The notes under the pieces are model-generated. The model was given only the letters and a program-made list of their open reading frames with translations, was not told where the DNA came from and ran no database searches. Of a DNA stretch of 64,000 nucleotides, positions 43,945 to 54,999 are shown piece after piece. Position 1 is the first letter of the stretch, and each line of letters begins with the position of its first letter. The position numbers and the translations under genes were made by a program. The DNA comes from Proteles cristata cristata (taxonomy: Eukaryota; Chordata; Mammalia; Carnivora; Hyaenidae), in NCBI GenBank assembly GCA_017311185.1, contig JAESUZ010003887.1, positions 62,001 to 126,000 of the forward strand, read 5' to 3'.

Positions 43945-44100
43945 ACTATAGGATCTGTAAGATCTTATAGTAAGACCTAGAAAGTAGGGACTATGCGTTA
44001 TTCATTTTGGAAACCTCAGACCTAGCACAGAGACTAGTACATAGGCTAAGCCCAACAGATGTTTGTTGAATAGGTGAATGAATAAACAACTGGATCCCAC
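43945..44100 (+). repeat. L2 3'-end fragment
   Basis: AGAAAGTAGGGACTATGCGT, ACCTAGCACAGAGACTAGTAC and AACAGATGTTTGTTGAATAGG with AATGAATAAAC end the L2 consensus order. Confidence 0.7.
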
Positions 44101-44199
44101 GTGTGAGTAGAGGATGTTGGTGTTATCTTTGGGGGACGTTTAGTCTAGCTGGGGAACTAGACAGCAAGTGAAAAATAAGTAAGAGGTAAACCCGTGCAA

Positions 44200-45125
44200 A
44201 ACAGTGGTTAGGAATCAACACAAATTTTGCAAGGTGAATCAAAGGTGCTTAGGGGGGAGGAGATTTAGTTAGCAAATCACCCCGAGAAAGACTTCAATTC
44301 ACACTAACACGCAGCTGCCCCATGTTAGGCCTGTCAGAGTACAGATTTTGATGGGAAAACTAGAGACAATGTCAAGCTGGGGTCCAGTTTCATAGAGGGC
44401 CCCACAAAGGGTGTCCAGGAATGGCCAGGGGGCGGGCACGGGGAGCTCAGACAGCTGGCCAAGGGCTGGCTTGCAATATTGCATTAGACACTGTCCCCAC
44501 TCCTTTGGGACCCATGAGTGTCACTGACTTGTAATCCTCATTGGTCTAATCTGACTGGTCCAACAGAGAAAGTGAAGCTGTGCTCTGTGTCTTTTGAGTC
44601 ACTGCCAACTGCTGGCAGTGGATGACTGTAAGGCCTGGGTGGCCCTCAGGGATCCGCAGTGAACCACGCAATTTATCTGAATGCTTCTGATTTTATAGAC
44701 TTAGATCAAAGGTCAAGAAAGAAGTGATCTTTGCCGCTCTCTTTGTTTTGGAGACTGGCCCCAGGGTGGATCCCATACCATTCGCTCTTCTGTGATGTGT
44801 TTCTTTGAACTTTCCCGCAGAATGTGTTGCCCTTGGACAGACTTTGTCAGTGAACGATTGTGAGTGAACGTCCTGCATCGGGAACTTCACCTTTTCTTAT
44901 ACTCGAAATGGAGTAAGTAAGTGACTATCCAGCTGAATTCATTGAGCCCAGACCCTCGATGAGAAAACAGGCTCCAAAAAATTAATCTTTCTGCATCTTC
45001 ATGCAGCGCTCTGAGTTTAACCTGTTTTCCCCCATATACCTGCACTTTTGTTTTTCATTTCACTCACTGCGGACGGCTTCCTATGCTCTGGGCATTGTTC
45101 CAGGCATTGAAGTGTACGGTCGGGT
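44200..45125. other. Unique non-coding stretch
   Basis: No gene or named repeat is recognised in this stretch. Confidence 0.45.
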
Positions 45126-45129
45126 GGCA

Positions 45130-45520
45130 GGTAACAGAATGCTCATCTACCTGTGGCTTCAGTAATACAGACGTCCATTGTCTCATAAAACGAGAAAGCA
45201 GTCTGGGGCCGGCGTGTGCAGAGGCGGCTGGCTCACTAGCTCGGCAATGCTACCAAGAACCTAGGCTTTGCCAACCTCCTGCTCGGCGGTGCCTGTGTGT
45301 CATGCGGGGAGATGGCTGTCCCCGCCTCCCCGGCAACATCTTGACTTCTGAAGACAGAAGGGAGGCAGGTCAGGAGACTTCACCTCTCTCTTTTTATCAG
45401 GGAAGAATATCCTTCTTGGAAGTTTTCAGCTGACTTCTTTTTATATGCCATTGGCCACCCCAGGTCACGTGCCTGTCCCTGCACCAATCACAGGCGGCTG
45501 GGAATGGAATGCTAAAGCTG
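45130..45520. repeat. Ancient interspersed repeat, family not assigned
   Basis: ACGTCCATTGTCTCATAAAACG, CTCTTTTTATCAGGGAAGAA, ATGCCATTGGCCACCCCAGG and CACCAATCACAGGCGGCTGG occur in an order typical of an old placental repeat, with similarity to 33370-33700. A 116-codon frame (45083-45433) overlaps it and is therefore not called. The block is more CpG-rich than its surroundings. Confidence 0.4.
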
Positions 45521-45579
45521 GCGGCCTTGGGCCAGTTGGGACGCGCCTTTCACGAGGAAGGCAGTGTAGCATCTCCAGG

Positions 45580-45790
45580 CAAGGTAGCATCTCCGTCTAG
45601 AGTACAGAACGGCCTCTGCAGCCAGATGGCGGAGTTCAAATCCAGACTTCAGCAATTCTTTGTTATGTAACCTTGGGCAAGGGGCTTGACTTCTCAGTTT
45701 TCCTATGCTTAAAATGGTGATACTGAGACCTTAGCGGTTGATGTATGGAAGTGTATTTGGCTCACGGTAAATGTTAACCTTTCCCTTACA
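45580..45790 (+). repeat. MIR fragment
   Basis: GGAGTTCAAATCCAGACTTC, GTAACCTTGGGCAAGGGGCTTG and CAGTTTTCCTATGCTTAAAATGG, followed by CTCACGGTAAATG, are a clear MIR. Confidence 0.8.
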
Positions 45791-45849
45791 TTTCCCTGCT
45801 TGAATACAACCAAGGAAAGAGGAAAGATGTTGGGTAGACAACTCTAGTG

Positions 45850-46640
45850 CAAACAGGCAATGTTAAAATCCTGTGAGTGGTGCCTTGGCACAGGACAATG
45901 GCCAGGAAGGTGCCTGATTCAGAGCTGGGGGGTATCGGGGAGGGCTTTTCAGAGGAGGTGGCACTAATGTATGATTTCAGCAAAGGTAGCAGTTACTCAG
46001 GCAAAGGTAGGGTTGGTTGGGTGGGTAGGTAAAGAAGGTCTGTCTTCCAGGCAGTGGGAATAACAGGCATAGAGACTCCCCAATGTGACAGTCTGTGGTA
46101 TATGCAGGGCAAGCGCAAACAGTATATTGTGTCCAGAGAATGAAGTGGTGGCTGTGGTGGCTCTGGAGGGGTGTATTGCCAGGCAGGGGAGGGCCCTGAA
46201 TGCTGAGCTAAGGAGCTTGAGTCTTCCTACAGGCTATGGTTTGTAAACTGGAAGTAGCCCTGGGTTTGTAGTTTTGGTCAATGACTCAGGCTGTGATGGG
46301 GGTGCAGGGATGGATGGACGGGAGGGGAGTGGAGCAAGGGAGTGGGTAACAGCCTGAACTAGTCTGGAAAGGAGGGAAGGATAGTCAATCAGTAGGATGT
46401 GGCCATTAGAGGTGGAGGGAGACAGGACAACCCAGTAGGACCCAGTATTGTAGATTTGGTGACTGGGGAGTGAGAGGGGCTGGAGAATGCAGGCAGGGGG
46501 ATACAGAGAAAAGTGGGTGGTGTATTCAAGTTTAGCCATGTTAGGTCGGGGGCATCTGGAGATATCACAGACCCTCCCACACACAAAGTCAGAAGGTCAG
46601 GAGACAGACCGGGGCTGAAGACGACAGATCCAGGAGTTAT
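45850..46640 (-). repeat. L2 fragment, long
   Basis: CTTTTCAGAGGAGGTGGCAC, CAGGCAGTGGGAATAACAGG and CTGAGCTAAGGAGCTTGAGT are in antisense L2 order. CTGAACTAGTCTGGAAAGGA, GGATGTGGCCATTAGAGGTG and GATTTGGTGACTGGGGAGTG follow. It is one of the longest L2 tracts here. Minus-strand frames of 116-151 codons that overlap it (46234-46844) have no recognisable domain. Confidence 0.65.
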
Positions 46641-47265
46641 CAACACAAAGGAAGTTGAGAGATAGTTGAGACAGTTGCAGTCATTCTGGGAAATCAGAAA
46701 CACTACCAAAGGACAAACCCGCAGCTCTGGGCTTCGCAGGGATTGGCTGTGTTGTGCTTTGTTTAGGCACTTTGTTGGGCTGGGTGACGGTTCAAGGCCT
46801 GTAGCCAGGCAGGGGTCGGGCCTGCCTGTTGCACTGTTTGACACTCAGCCTGCTGTGTGCACTGTGGCATGCCTGCCCCCTGGGTTCCTTAGATCTGCAA
46901 GCACTGATGGAAGGTGAGGAGAGAAGGGGCCGGAGATGGAGCCCTGCTGAGCGCTGGCATTTATGGACAGGTGCAAAATAGAGACCTGCTCTAGGGAGAT
47001 GGAAAGGGGCACAGTGGGTAGGAGGGAACATGCTCAGAGGATGTCGCAGGACCGAAGGGAAGTTGTTGTTCATGTTGAAGGCATATTGCATGGTTTTCTT
47101 CCATCCTGGCACAGTGCCAGGGACAGGTGTTTGTTATAGACTTACTTCTTTTTGTTAAATTAACAGCAAGAGTCAGGTATCCCGATGGAGAGGATGGGGA
47201 AGCAGGTTGTCTTCCTGATGGTACCCTGTGGGTGGGGTTAACATCCCAGCCTCTGGAATCACACA
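46641..47265. other. Mostly unresolved, possibly further old LINE
   Basis: GGTGAGGAGAGAAGGGGCCGG and similar words suggest the antisense L2 may continue, but the match is weak. No gene is supported. Confidence 0.3.
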
Positions 47266-47267
47266 AA

Positions 47268-47440
47268 GCTGAGGCTGAGGATTGACTCTCTGTGTGACGT
47301 TGGGCAGCTTACTTGGTGATTCTAGACCTCAGTTACTCTATCTAAAAATCAGAGACACTAATGCCTGCTTTAAGGATGTGGAGAGGGTTAAAGAACTGTG
47401 TGCTCACATTCAGCATTTATGGACCCATATATGCTCAAAC
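47268..47440 (+). repeat. MIR fragment
   Basis: GACTCTCTGTGTGACGTTGG, CTAGACCTCAGTTACTCTATC and TGCCTGCTTTAAGGATGTGG follow MIR order. Confidence 0.75.
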
Positions 47441-47451
47441 ATCACATGTTT

Positions 47452-47654
47452 GTTTTTTTAAATTTATTTTTGAGAGAGAGAGACAGAACATGAGCAGGGG
47501 AGGGGCAGAGAGAGAGGGAGACAGAATCTGAAGCAGGTTCCAGGCTCTGAGCTGTTAGCACAGAGCCCTACAAGGGGCATGAACTCATGAGCTGTGAGAT
47601 CATGACTTGAGCTGAAGTCGGACTCTCAACTGACTGAACCACTCAGACATCCCT
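47452..47654 (-). mobile_element. Can-SINE (SINEC), older copy
   Basis: The tail TTTTTTTAAATTTATTTTTGAG is followed by the body and degenerate head GAACCACTCAGACATCCC. ACATCACATGTTTG and ACATCACGGTTTG flank it as a decayed duplication. Confidence 0.9.
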
Positions 47655-47955
47655 CACACATCACGGTTTGAATGAAGGTGGAGAATGATTTTGCAAGGGG
47701 AAAAAAATGCCTGGAACAGAATAGGCTTGCCAAGAACTAAGGGAGCAAATTAGAGCGAGGATGTAAGAGAGAAACACAGCCATCCCAGGGAGCCAGCAAA
47801 AGGACTCTCTGTAAAGAACAGACTGGTCCCAGGAGGCTTGTTATTATAGAGAGATCCAGACTAGATGAAGAAACCAAGTCTCGATTCTAGAAGCACTCCA
47901 TGTCTTCACAATTTCTGGTCTTTCTGGAGCGTGCTTCCTCTAGCATCCTCATGCT
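47655..47955. other. Unique non-coding stretch
   Basis: No gene or named repeat is recognised in this stretch. Confidence 0.4.
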
Positions 47956-47959
47956 TTTA

Positions 47960-48226
47960 GGGGGTTGCATGGTGGAAAGGATATGGGTATTGGAGTCAGA
48001 GAACTCAGGGTTCCCAAATCCATGCTCTATCACTTTACCACCTTCATGATCTCGTAAATGATATCTAACCTCTCTGGGCCTCAGTTTCTTCATCTGAAAA
48101 ATGAGGTGAAGCCCCTTCAACTGGTTATTACGTAGAGTAAATGAGATTAGTGTATATAAATTGACTCACAATATCTGGCTCTTAACAGGGACTCAATTAT
48201 TTTTGTTTTGTTTTTCTTGTGCCTTA
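47960..48226 (+). repeat. MIR, nearly full length
   Basis: ATATGGGTATTGGAGTCAGAG, CCAAATCCATGCTCTATCAC and CTCTCTGGGCCTCAGTTTC, then CATCTGAAAAATGAGGTG, carry both core and 3' parts. It is the best-preserved MIR in the window. Confidence 0.85.
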
Positions 48227-48241
48227 GGTAAGGTAGTTTCT

Positions 48242-48474
48242 TTCTTTCTTTTTTTTTTTTTTAAATGTTTTTTATTTATTTTTAGGAGAGAGAGAGAGAG
48301 ACAGCGTGAGCAAGGGAGGGTCAGAGAGAGAGGGAGTCACAGGCTGAAACAGGCTCCAGGCTCTGAGCTGGCAGTCAGCACAGAGCCTGACGCGGGGCTT
48401 GAACCCACCAACCGCGAGATCATGACCCAAGCGAAAGTCGGGCACTTAACCGACTAAGCCACCCAGGCGCCCCG
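48242..48474 (-). mobile_element. Can-SINE, young group
   Basis: The tail (TTTC)n/poly-T and TTTATTTTTAGGAGAG are followed by an intact body and head GCCACCCAGGCGCCCC. Perfect duplication GGTAAGGTAGTTTCT lies at 48227 and 48475. Confidence 0.95.
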
Positions 48475-48489
48475 GGTAAGGTAGTTTCT

Positions 48490-49075
48490 ATTGTCCTCAA
48501 GAAGAGGGCTTAAAAGTGTCTTGGCCAGTCAGGGGAGCTCACTCTGAGGAGGGAAAGGGTGAGAGGGAAGGAGGACCCGGAAGGATCTTGTTTTCTGGTC
48601 CAGGAGGCTCATCCTGAAAAAAAGGAGTCTTAGGCTCTGGGGGAAGAGAAAGGCAACAGTACCCCACGGAAGGCGATGGAGACCACGGCAAGCAGGGGCC
48701 CAGCGGGTCCTGTGAAATGTCAGCAGCTTATCTTTCTATCTCTAACACGGTGACATAACTCAGCCAAAACCCTTAGCCTTCCTAGGCCCTTACGCCCCAG
48801 GGATCCTGGGGCAGGGAGGAGCCAGGATATGAGGCTCCATAACTCCTCCTCTGCTGCCTCCCAGAGGGCACTTCGGGGATGGCCACCCTGGCCGAGCCTT
48901 CCTTCCAAGTGCAAATGGCCTCGGCCCCTCTTGTTCTGCCTGGATCCGAGACCAGTCCTCGAGTCTGGGATCTGGAGGAAACTCTCTCAGGGGGCTTCTC
49001 ATCTCCCCCTACCTGCCAGTACATTTGTAGCTCACAAATGCACAGCACTTGGCTGTTCTCAAAAAGCTTTCACAT
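48490..49075. other. Unique non-coding stretch
   Basis: No gene or named repeat is recognised. Frames on both strands at 48720-49119 compete with each other and carry no domain. Confidence 0.4.
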
Positions 49076-49077
49076 CT

Positions 49078-49200
49078 CATAATTTTACAGAGAAGGGAAA
49101 TGGAGCCACAGAGAAATGACCTGCCTAAGGTCGCATGGCTAAATGCATAGTGGAACAATTATTAGAACCCAGGAACCCTCAGTCCAGGGCCATTCTGTGA
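49078..49200 (-). repeat. MIR fragment
   Basis: CATAATTTTACAGAGAAGGG, CACAGAGAAATGACCTGCC and AAGGTCGCATGGCTAAATGC are antisense MIR. Confidence 0.7.
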
Positions 49201-49559
49201 TATAAAATATTGAGGACCCTTGTTTTATCCCTCTGGCTTGTTTTCAGTGGGTGGTTTGCTGGCAGCTTGTTTGGGTATTAGGTATGAACCTTACCTATGT
49301 TTTGGTGCCAGGAGGAAATCTATATTCCTTCCCCCAACCATTCCTCCCTGACATCTACTGTCTCCTTGAGTCCTTAAAAAGTGTCCTGAAGGACAGAACC
49401 CCACCTCCCCCATCTCCCTGAGAGCCTCCGCCAACCCCCCGTGGGTGCCTCTAATAATCGGTCTCTGGGAGATGAAGCTATTTCCTGGCTTGCTTAATGG
49501 CATTGCCTGGAGCTCAAGAGATCTGCACCTTCAGGTGACTTATTGCAATACGCATCTAC

Positions 49560-49870
49560 GTGGACATCCCTTCCCCTTCTGCGTGCATCTGCCACAGCGG
49601 CAGCCTAGCTCCAGAGGCAGGCAAAATCGTGTCTGTTGCTTTCCATTAAGGGGCAGGAGGAAGTTACCAGCATTGATTGAAATTCTCAGGTAGCGCGAGT
49701 CCGGGCGGCATTTGAAGAGGGGAATTTAATTCAATAGTTTATATTCCACTTAGGTTCCTTCTCTATCTGACTGCTGGTAAACAGCTGTAAACTGCCACAG
49801 CTGTCTTGCGGTGGAGAGGAAATAGTCTGGGGAGTAAAATGAAGAAGGTTGGGATAAATGTCAAGAGGAT
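49560..49870. other. Candidate conserved non-coding element
   Basis: A repeat-free block with an AT-rich palindrome-like core (GGGGAATTTAATTC, TTTATATTCCAC) and GTAAACAGCTGTAAACTGCC, which holds two FOX-like TAAAC words around an E-box. Such texture is typical of conserved enhancers, but no alignment is available, so this is inference. Confidence 0.3.
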
Positions 49871-50109
49871 GGAGAGCACTGGCGGAATGAGAATATGTGG
49901 CCAGGTGTACACAGGGACCCCACTCATGACTTTCTTCCTGGTCCTCAGCTAAACGAGGGGCTCAGAGTACATGATCATTCAGGCCCCTTCCTGCCCTGAG
50001 CTTCACACTGTCAGAGGAAGCCAGGTGGTGTGGGAGAGGGGACTGAGTGAGTGTGTCCGGAATCGGACTCTCCTTCCCCGTCTGCTCCCCCACAGGGTCT
50101 CCCTCCACA

Positions 50110-50300
50110 CACTGGGCACCTTACAGCCCTGCCCCAGGCCTTTTGCACTGGGACCCCCCCCCTCCACTTCATTCAGCTCCTTGCTCCAATGTCGCCTCCC
50201 CAGACTTTCTCGGGCCACTCCACCAAAAGTCAGACCCCATCACCATTATGTCCCCAGCACACAGCAGGTATTTAATACATATCTGTTGGATAAGGGAGCG
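50110..50300 (+). repeat. L2 fragment
   Basis: CCCAGGCCTTTTGCACTGGG, CTCCTTGCTCCAATGTCGCC, GGCCACTCCACCAAAAGTC and a CCAGCACACAGCAGGTATTT end are L2 3' sequence in order. Confidence 0.75.
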
Positions 50301-52055
50301 CGTGAATGATTGGCTGGCAATGGCAGCAGAGGAGTGGAGAGCCAGACCGCAGCCCCGGGGGCACAAGACGGAGGACTGGGGCCCTGGGCATTTGCCAAAC
50401 CATTTTCTGGACACTGAGGGGGCAGCTAGGGTCCCCAAGCTGGGGAGGGGGCAGGGCAATGAAGGGTGAGGGCTGCCCAGGCCAGCGTGGTCGGCATGCC
50501 CGCTCTCCCCGGGCCCCCTTGCTGAGTTCCTTCTCTATTCCCGGTTCCCCCTGGTGCCTCTTGTATGTCCCCCCACCAGTCCATGTGCAGACAGACTGAT
50601 GGATAATGACAGGCCTCTAATGAGACTGGCAGCTGCGCCTCTGTTGTCCCAGGCAGTCCACTCTCGGAGCCAAAGTTCTGCCCTCCCCTCCCTCCCCAGC
50701 ACCATGGCCTTGCACTCCATACGCTTCTCTGGGCCTCTGTCTCCTGTAAAGCGACTCACCTTCCGGGATCCCGAACAGTCAGAAAGGAGCTGAATGGCAC
50801 GTGGTGCTCCGGACAGACTTGGAGAGGCATGGAGCACCTTTCAGCTGGTGGTTGCATGTTGTGGGAAAAGGTTGAACGAGGAGCCTAGGCTGGGGTCCTG
50901 AGGGTGTCCCTTCACCTCTTAAGTTTCAACTTTCTCCTCTATAAACCTCTCAGAGTTGGAGAGGATCAGCAGTCTTTATACTGTGTTTGGAATAATGTGG
51001 GGAATGCAAATGGCATTATTTGGATTCTGCGAACAAAACCATGAGTGTCACCTGACCAGAGGTCTTCCCTGGGGGTCTGTGGGCACCCATAGGGCTTCAG
51101 AAGGGAGCAAAGACACCTCCCCCACTTCTACCAAGGCAGCCCCCCTCTGCTTCTTACTCGGTATTAAATAACGATTGCAGTTTCACTTGAAAAATGGCTT
51201 TTCTCCTAATACTTGAGAAATACCAGCAGATGGTCCCCAAATTCTCTTCCAGTTTTGACACGTATGGTCTTAATTTCTTTAGGAACAGGAAGGCACACGG
51301 GACCAGTTTGTTCCTTCCACTGAGTGGTGTCCCTAGTAGGTGCTGTTTGGTGAAGGCAGGTTGATGCAGGGCAGTGAGGAGCCTCCCTCAGGAATGAGCC
51401 TGGCACATATTAGGTGCTCACCCATTCCTGCCTGACCAAACTGGAGAGTCAGAGTGGAAAGAAACCCTATCCTGAAACAGCATGTCAATGGAAAGAAGGG
51501 TGACAAGGACACTAGGCAAGTGGTTGGCTCAACTCCCTGACCCCTGAAGACACCTCTTGTACCTCCTGGGAGAAGCTAACAGCAGCAATTAAGAAAGAAG
51601 TCTTTGAGTGTCCCCCTCCCTATGTAACCCCTTCCGCAGTTAAGGGATAGTCAGTGCTTTGTCTGAGCGACAGCTTGTTCAAATGGGAGTGAGTCCTCTG
51701 TCTCATCTAAACCATTCATTATCTCCTGATCCAAACCATCAATGGTTTGATCCATCAAACCATTTTCAACTCTCTGACCAGCCTACCCTGGTCTTGGCCT
51801 TGATGGAGAAGGAGGTGGAGTGCATCGGGCAGCCCAGAGGCTGATGGGAAGCAAGTGGTCTTGAAAACTGAGAGGGAGGGATGGGGTTGGAGGGGCCAGA
51901 GTAAACCCCACTGGAAAGAGAATCAGGATTACATGCTGTAGAATCTACTCTGAGAAATATGGTGCCTCGCTGACGTGATGAGAACTTTGCATGGAGCCTT
52001 CCTGTGAGTGGTGGGTCTGTTTGGCTGCAGGTTATAGAAACTCTGAGTCCAAATG
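50301..52055. other. Unique non-coding stretch
   Basis: No gene is supported. A splice-acceptor-like CCTCCCTCCCCAG followed by CACCATGG occurs at about 50688-50707, but the open frame is short and no partner exon is seen. Confidence 0.4.
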
Positions 52056-52059
52056 ATTG

Positions 52060-52175
52060 AAATGAGGACACATATTTGTCTCATAAGGGGGAATTGAGAG
52101 GGAAGATGGTTTCACAGTCACACAGCTGTGAAGTAGCAGAGATAAGATTTGAAGTTCACAGACAAGTTTATGACC
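52060..52175 (-). repeat. MIR-type fragment
   Basis: CAGTCACACAGCTGTGAAGTAG and AGATAAGATTTGAAGTTCAC fit antisense MIR. Confidence 0.5.
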
Positions 52176-52539
52176 ACGGGCATGAGGTAGGAAAGCCTGG
52201 GGTGGGGAACTTTCCGCAGCTCACTCTTCCCAGCCAGCTCTTCCCTATAGGCCTCTATGGGGCAAACACAGCCTCTTAGCCTCTGGGGGTACAAGCTGGC
52301 CCAGGAGGGTAGGATGGGGGTGCTGGCCTGGGCCATCTGGCTGTAAGGCTGACCCACAACAGGGGTGTGTTGGTGGGTAATGGGGAGGCAGACTTCACAG
52401 AGGTCTGGGTGGGTGCAGAGTCTTAAAAGGAAATCCCATTGGGAACAGAATAAATAGACAAGGGCTGGAGGACTCAGGCTTCAGGGCAGAGCCAGAGCCT
52501 TACGAGTCTGATGACCAAGCAAGAAGAAAATGGGTTCAT

Positions 52540-52700
52540 CTTCACAGACGTGCAGGCATTTCATAGCCCTAACTTGCTTTAGCTCTTCAACGACCCTGTG
52601 AATGAACAGACGAGGAAACAGAGAGAGAACCATCAAGTCATTCGTCTGAGATTATTCAGCTACAAAGTGGCAGAGTTAGGATTGGAGCCCTGGTGCATGG
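52540..52700 (-). repeat. MIR fragment
   Basis: GTGAATGAACAGACGAGGAAAC, GATTATTCAGCTACAAAGTGG and AGAGTTAGGATTGGAGCCC are antisense MIR in order. Confidence 0.75.
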
Positions 52701-53850
52701 CAGCCATCCAGTGTTTTCCATTTGTCAGCTTGGTGGGGGGCTCAGGGGAGGCAGCTGCTTGGCGGAGTGGGTGTGTCTGAGACTCACCCCAGGTGCACTG
52801 GGTGTCATGGCTGTGAAACTGGCTCCATTGCACGGCCAGGGTGGAGCCCATTGTTGCGTAGGCTGCCTGAGCCAGAACTGGCCAAGGGTCTACTTGGCCA
52901 AGCCGGGTGCTCCCTGAAGGTTTCCCCACTGCTGGGTAGGGCCCGTGCAGGTGGCGGGAGCTATCACCACCATGACCTTTGTTTCAGTAAGGGGGTTTGT
53001 ACATTCTGTGGGCTCCTCAGCCTCACAGACACCTGGGTCCAAGATGGATTCCCTTCTTCTCGCCCACCATGATCCAGTTTTCATCTACATCCCAACAGCA
53101 TCCTTCGTTTTTCCCAGGCTGCTTACACAAGCGACGCTCAGCCTTTTGGGAGTCTGTGGCATGCTGTCATTGTTTGCTTGATTTCTCAACACCTTTCTCT
53201 TGCCCAAAGGGTTGCCTGGCAAGGATTTTTAAAAATTTCATTACTGTGGTTCTCCCTGCTCTTTTATTCTTCTCTCTTCTGATATGAAAGGAAATATAAT
53301 TACTTTGGATAACCCTCACCCCACCTCTCACCTTGGTGGGCTGCTCCTTCTCAAGGAGTACTTGTCTCACACTCCCAGAGTCTTAACCAGAACAGCCCGG
53401 GACCAAGCCCCTGGGCAGGGCAAGCTATTGAGGGTGCACTGGTTTGATGTGGTACCCCGGAGAACAGTCAGTATAAACAGAAGTCACCTCGGTGCTCTAA
53501 CATGAATTTCTATAACTCAAACACACTCTCCAATACAGACTGATTCAAGTGCAGAAAACCCGTACTTCTCAAGGGTAAACTACGTTTTTAGAAGGAAGCT
53601 GTTTCTGGTTTACTGCACACATTTTAAAGTTTTGTAGGGAAATGATGCTCTTTTAGCAATTAGAATGTAAGAGAGCCAAAAACCGAGCAAGTTGCTGTAT
53701 GAGGACTCTTTGGTATTCTTCCCAGAGCACGCAGAACCCGTGAGTCGTGAGTTTGGGGGTGAGGGAGGAGGAGGGCATAATAATTTGTATGAAAGATCTA
53801 CAAAGAATTTAGGATTCTAAAGATTTTACTGGAGTAAAGAATGATTTAGG
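52701..53850. other. Unique non-coding stretch
   Basis: No gene or confident repeat is recognised. The competing frames near 52660-53287 have no domains. Confidence 0.4.
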
Positions 53851-53854
53851 TAGG

Positions 53855-54190
53855 GATAGTCTAAAAGCTGCTGTGACAAAGAGACCTTCAAAATTCAGTG
53901 GGTTTATTTTTCTCATCTGTGAACATCCAGAGGTGGGCAGCTGGCTAGACTCTATGAGATCATGGAACATCTAGAACATTGTTCTCATCCACATGGTCAC
54001 CCACTGATTCATGGGCACTATGTCCAGCTGCTAAAAACATCACAAACACCTAAATATTTCAAGGGCAGGACTCCAAAGTTGTGGACAGCATTTCTCTTTA
54101 AATCCCTTGACAAGAGCATGGCCCCAGAGTTTGCTCACAGGGGAGACTGGGGCGGGGTGTGCCATTGGGAAGCCAGAGCTGAAACACAAG
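53855..54190 (-). repeat. Probable old LTR fragment (MaLR-like)
   Basis: TAAAAGCTGCTGTGACAAAG, AATTCAGTGGGTTTATTTTTCTC and CAAGGGCAGGACTCCAAAG suggest an antisense LTR of MaLR/ERVL type. The divergence is high. Confidence 0.4.
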
Positions 54191-54325
54191 GTATTTGATT
54201 GTTAAGAAGAGGGAGGGAGAATACATACTGGCAACCAATTAGCAGGTTCTACTATCAAAAACCTCTTTCCCCAGATGATTCAATCAATCCTTTACTTTAA
54301 GTTGATTTTTAAAAACATCAGTGGT

Positions 54326-54545
54326 GAGGTGCCTGGGTGGCTCAGTTGGTTAAGCAACCAACTTTGACTCAGGTCATGATCTTGCAGTTCGTGAGTTTGA
54401 GCCCTGTGCCGGGCCCTGTGTTGACAGCTCGGAGCCTGGAGCCTGCTTCAGATTCTGTGTCTCCCTCTCTCTCTGTTCCTCCCCTGCTCTCACTCTGGCT
54501 CTCTGTCTATTTCTCAAAAATAAAGAATAAAAAACTTTTTTAAAA
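54326..54545 (+). mobile_element. Can-SINE (SINEC), first copy of a SINE cluster
   Basis: The head GGTGCCTGGGTGGCTCAGTTGG is followed by a full body and a CTCAAAAATAAAGAATAAAAAAC tail. Target duplication of TTAAAAACATCA type lies at about 54309 and 54547. Confidence 0.93.
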
Positions 54546-54965
54546 AATTAAAAACATCAACGGTTAGGCATCTGACTTCGGCTCAGGTCATGATCTCACC
54601 TTTCGTGGGTTTGAGTCCTACATTGGGCTCTGTGCTGACAACTCAGAGCCTGGAGCCTGCTTCAGATTCTGTGTCTCCCTCTCTCTCTGTTCCTCCCCTG
54701 CTCTCACTCTGGCTCTCTGTCTCTTTCTCAAAAATAAAGAATAAAAAACTTTTTTAAAAAATTAAAAACATCAACGGTTAGGCATCTGACTTCGGCTCAG
54801 GTCATGATCTCACCTTTCGTGGGTTTGAGTCCTACATTGGGCTCTGTGCTGACAACTCAGAGCCTGGAGCCTGCTTCAGATTCTGTGTCTCCCTCTCTCT
54901 CTGCCCTTTCCCCACTCATGTTCTGTCTTTTTGTGTGTCTATCTGAAAAATAAAATAAACATTTT
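54432..54965 (+). repeat. Tandem 214-bp duplication made of SINE parts
   Basis: The phrase GAGCCTGGAGCCTGCTTCAG starts at 54432, 54646 and 54860, exactly 214 bp apart. Unit one and unit two are almost identical over the whole period, including the AAAAACTTTTTTAAAAAATT tail and the CAACGGTTAGGCATCTGAC junction. Units two and three lack the first part of the SINE head. The third ends with a different tail (CTGAAAAATAAAATAAACATT). Confidence 0.95.
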
Positions 54966-54999
54966 TTAAAAATTAAAAAAAACCCAGCAACAACCAGGG

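Noticed and set aside
45083..45433. Cysteine-rich 116-codon frame, at first sight like a small secreted protein
   Set aside because: There is no signal peptide, and the sequence overlaps an ancient repeat.
45200..45560. CpG-island promoter
   Set aside because: CpGs are only locally enriched, and the segment looks like an ancient repeat with CCAAT words.
46389..46844. 151-codon minus-strand frame with proline/serine-rich sequence
   Set aside because: Much of it lies across L2-derived sequence, with no conserved domain.
50688..50795. Possible first coding exon after CCTCCCTCCCCAG
   Set aside because: The frame is short, there is no partner exon or convincing donor site, and no recognisable protein is encoded.
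54326..54965. Regularly spaced repeats that could suggest a CRISPR array
   Set aside because: The 214-bp spacing, SINE identity and vertebrate context exclude a CRISPR array.
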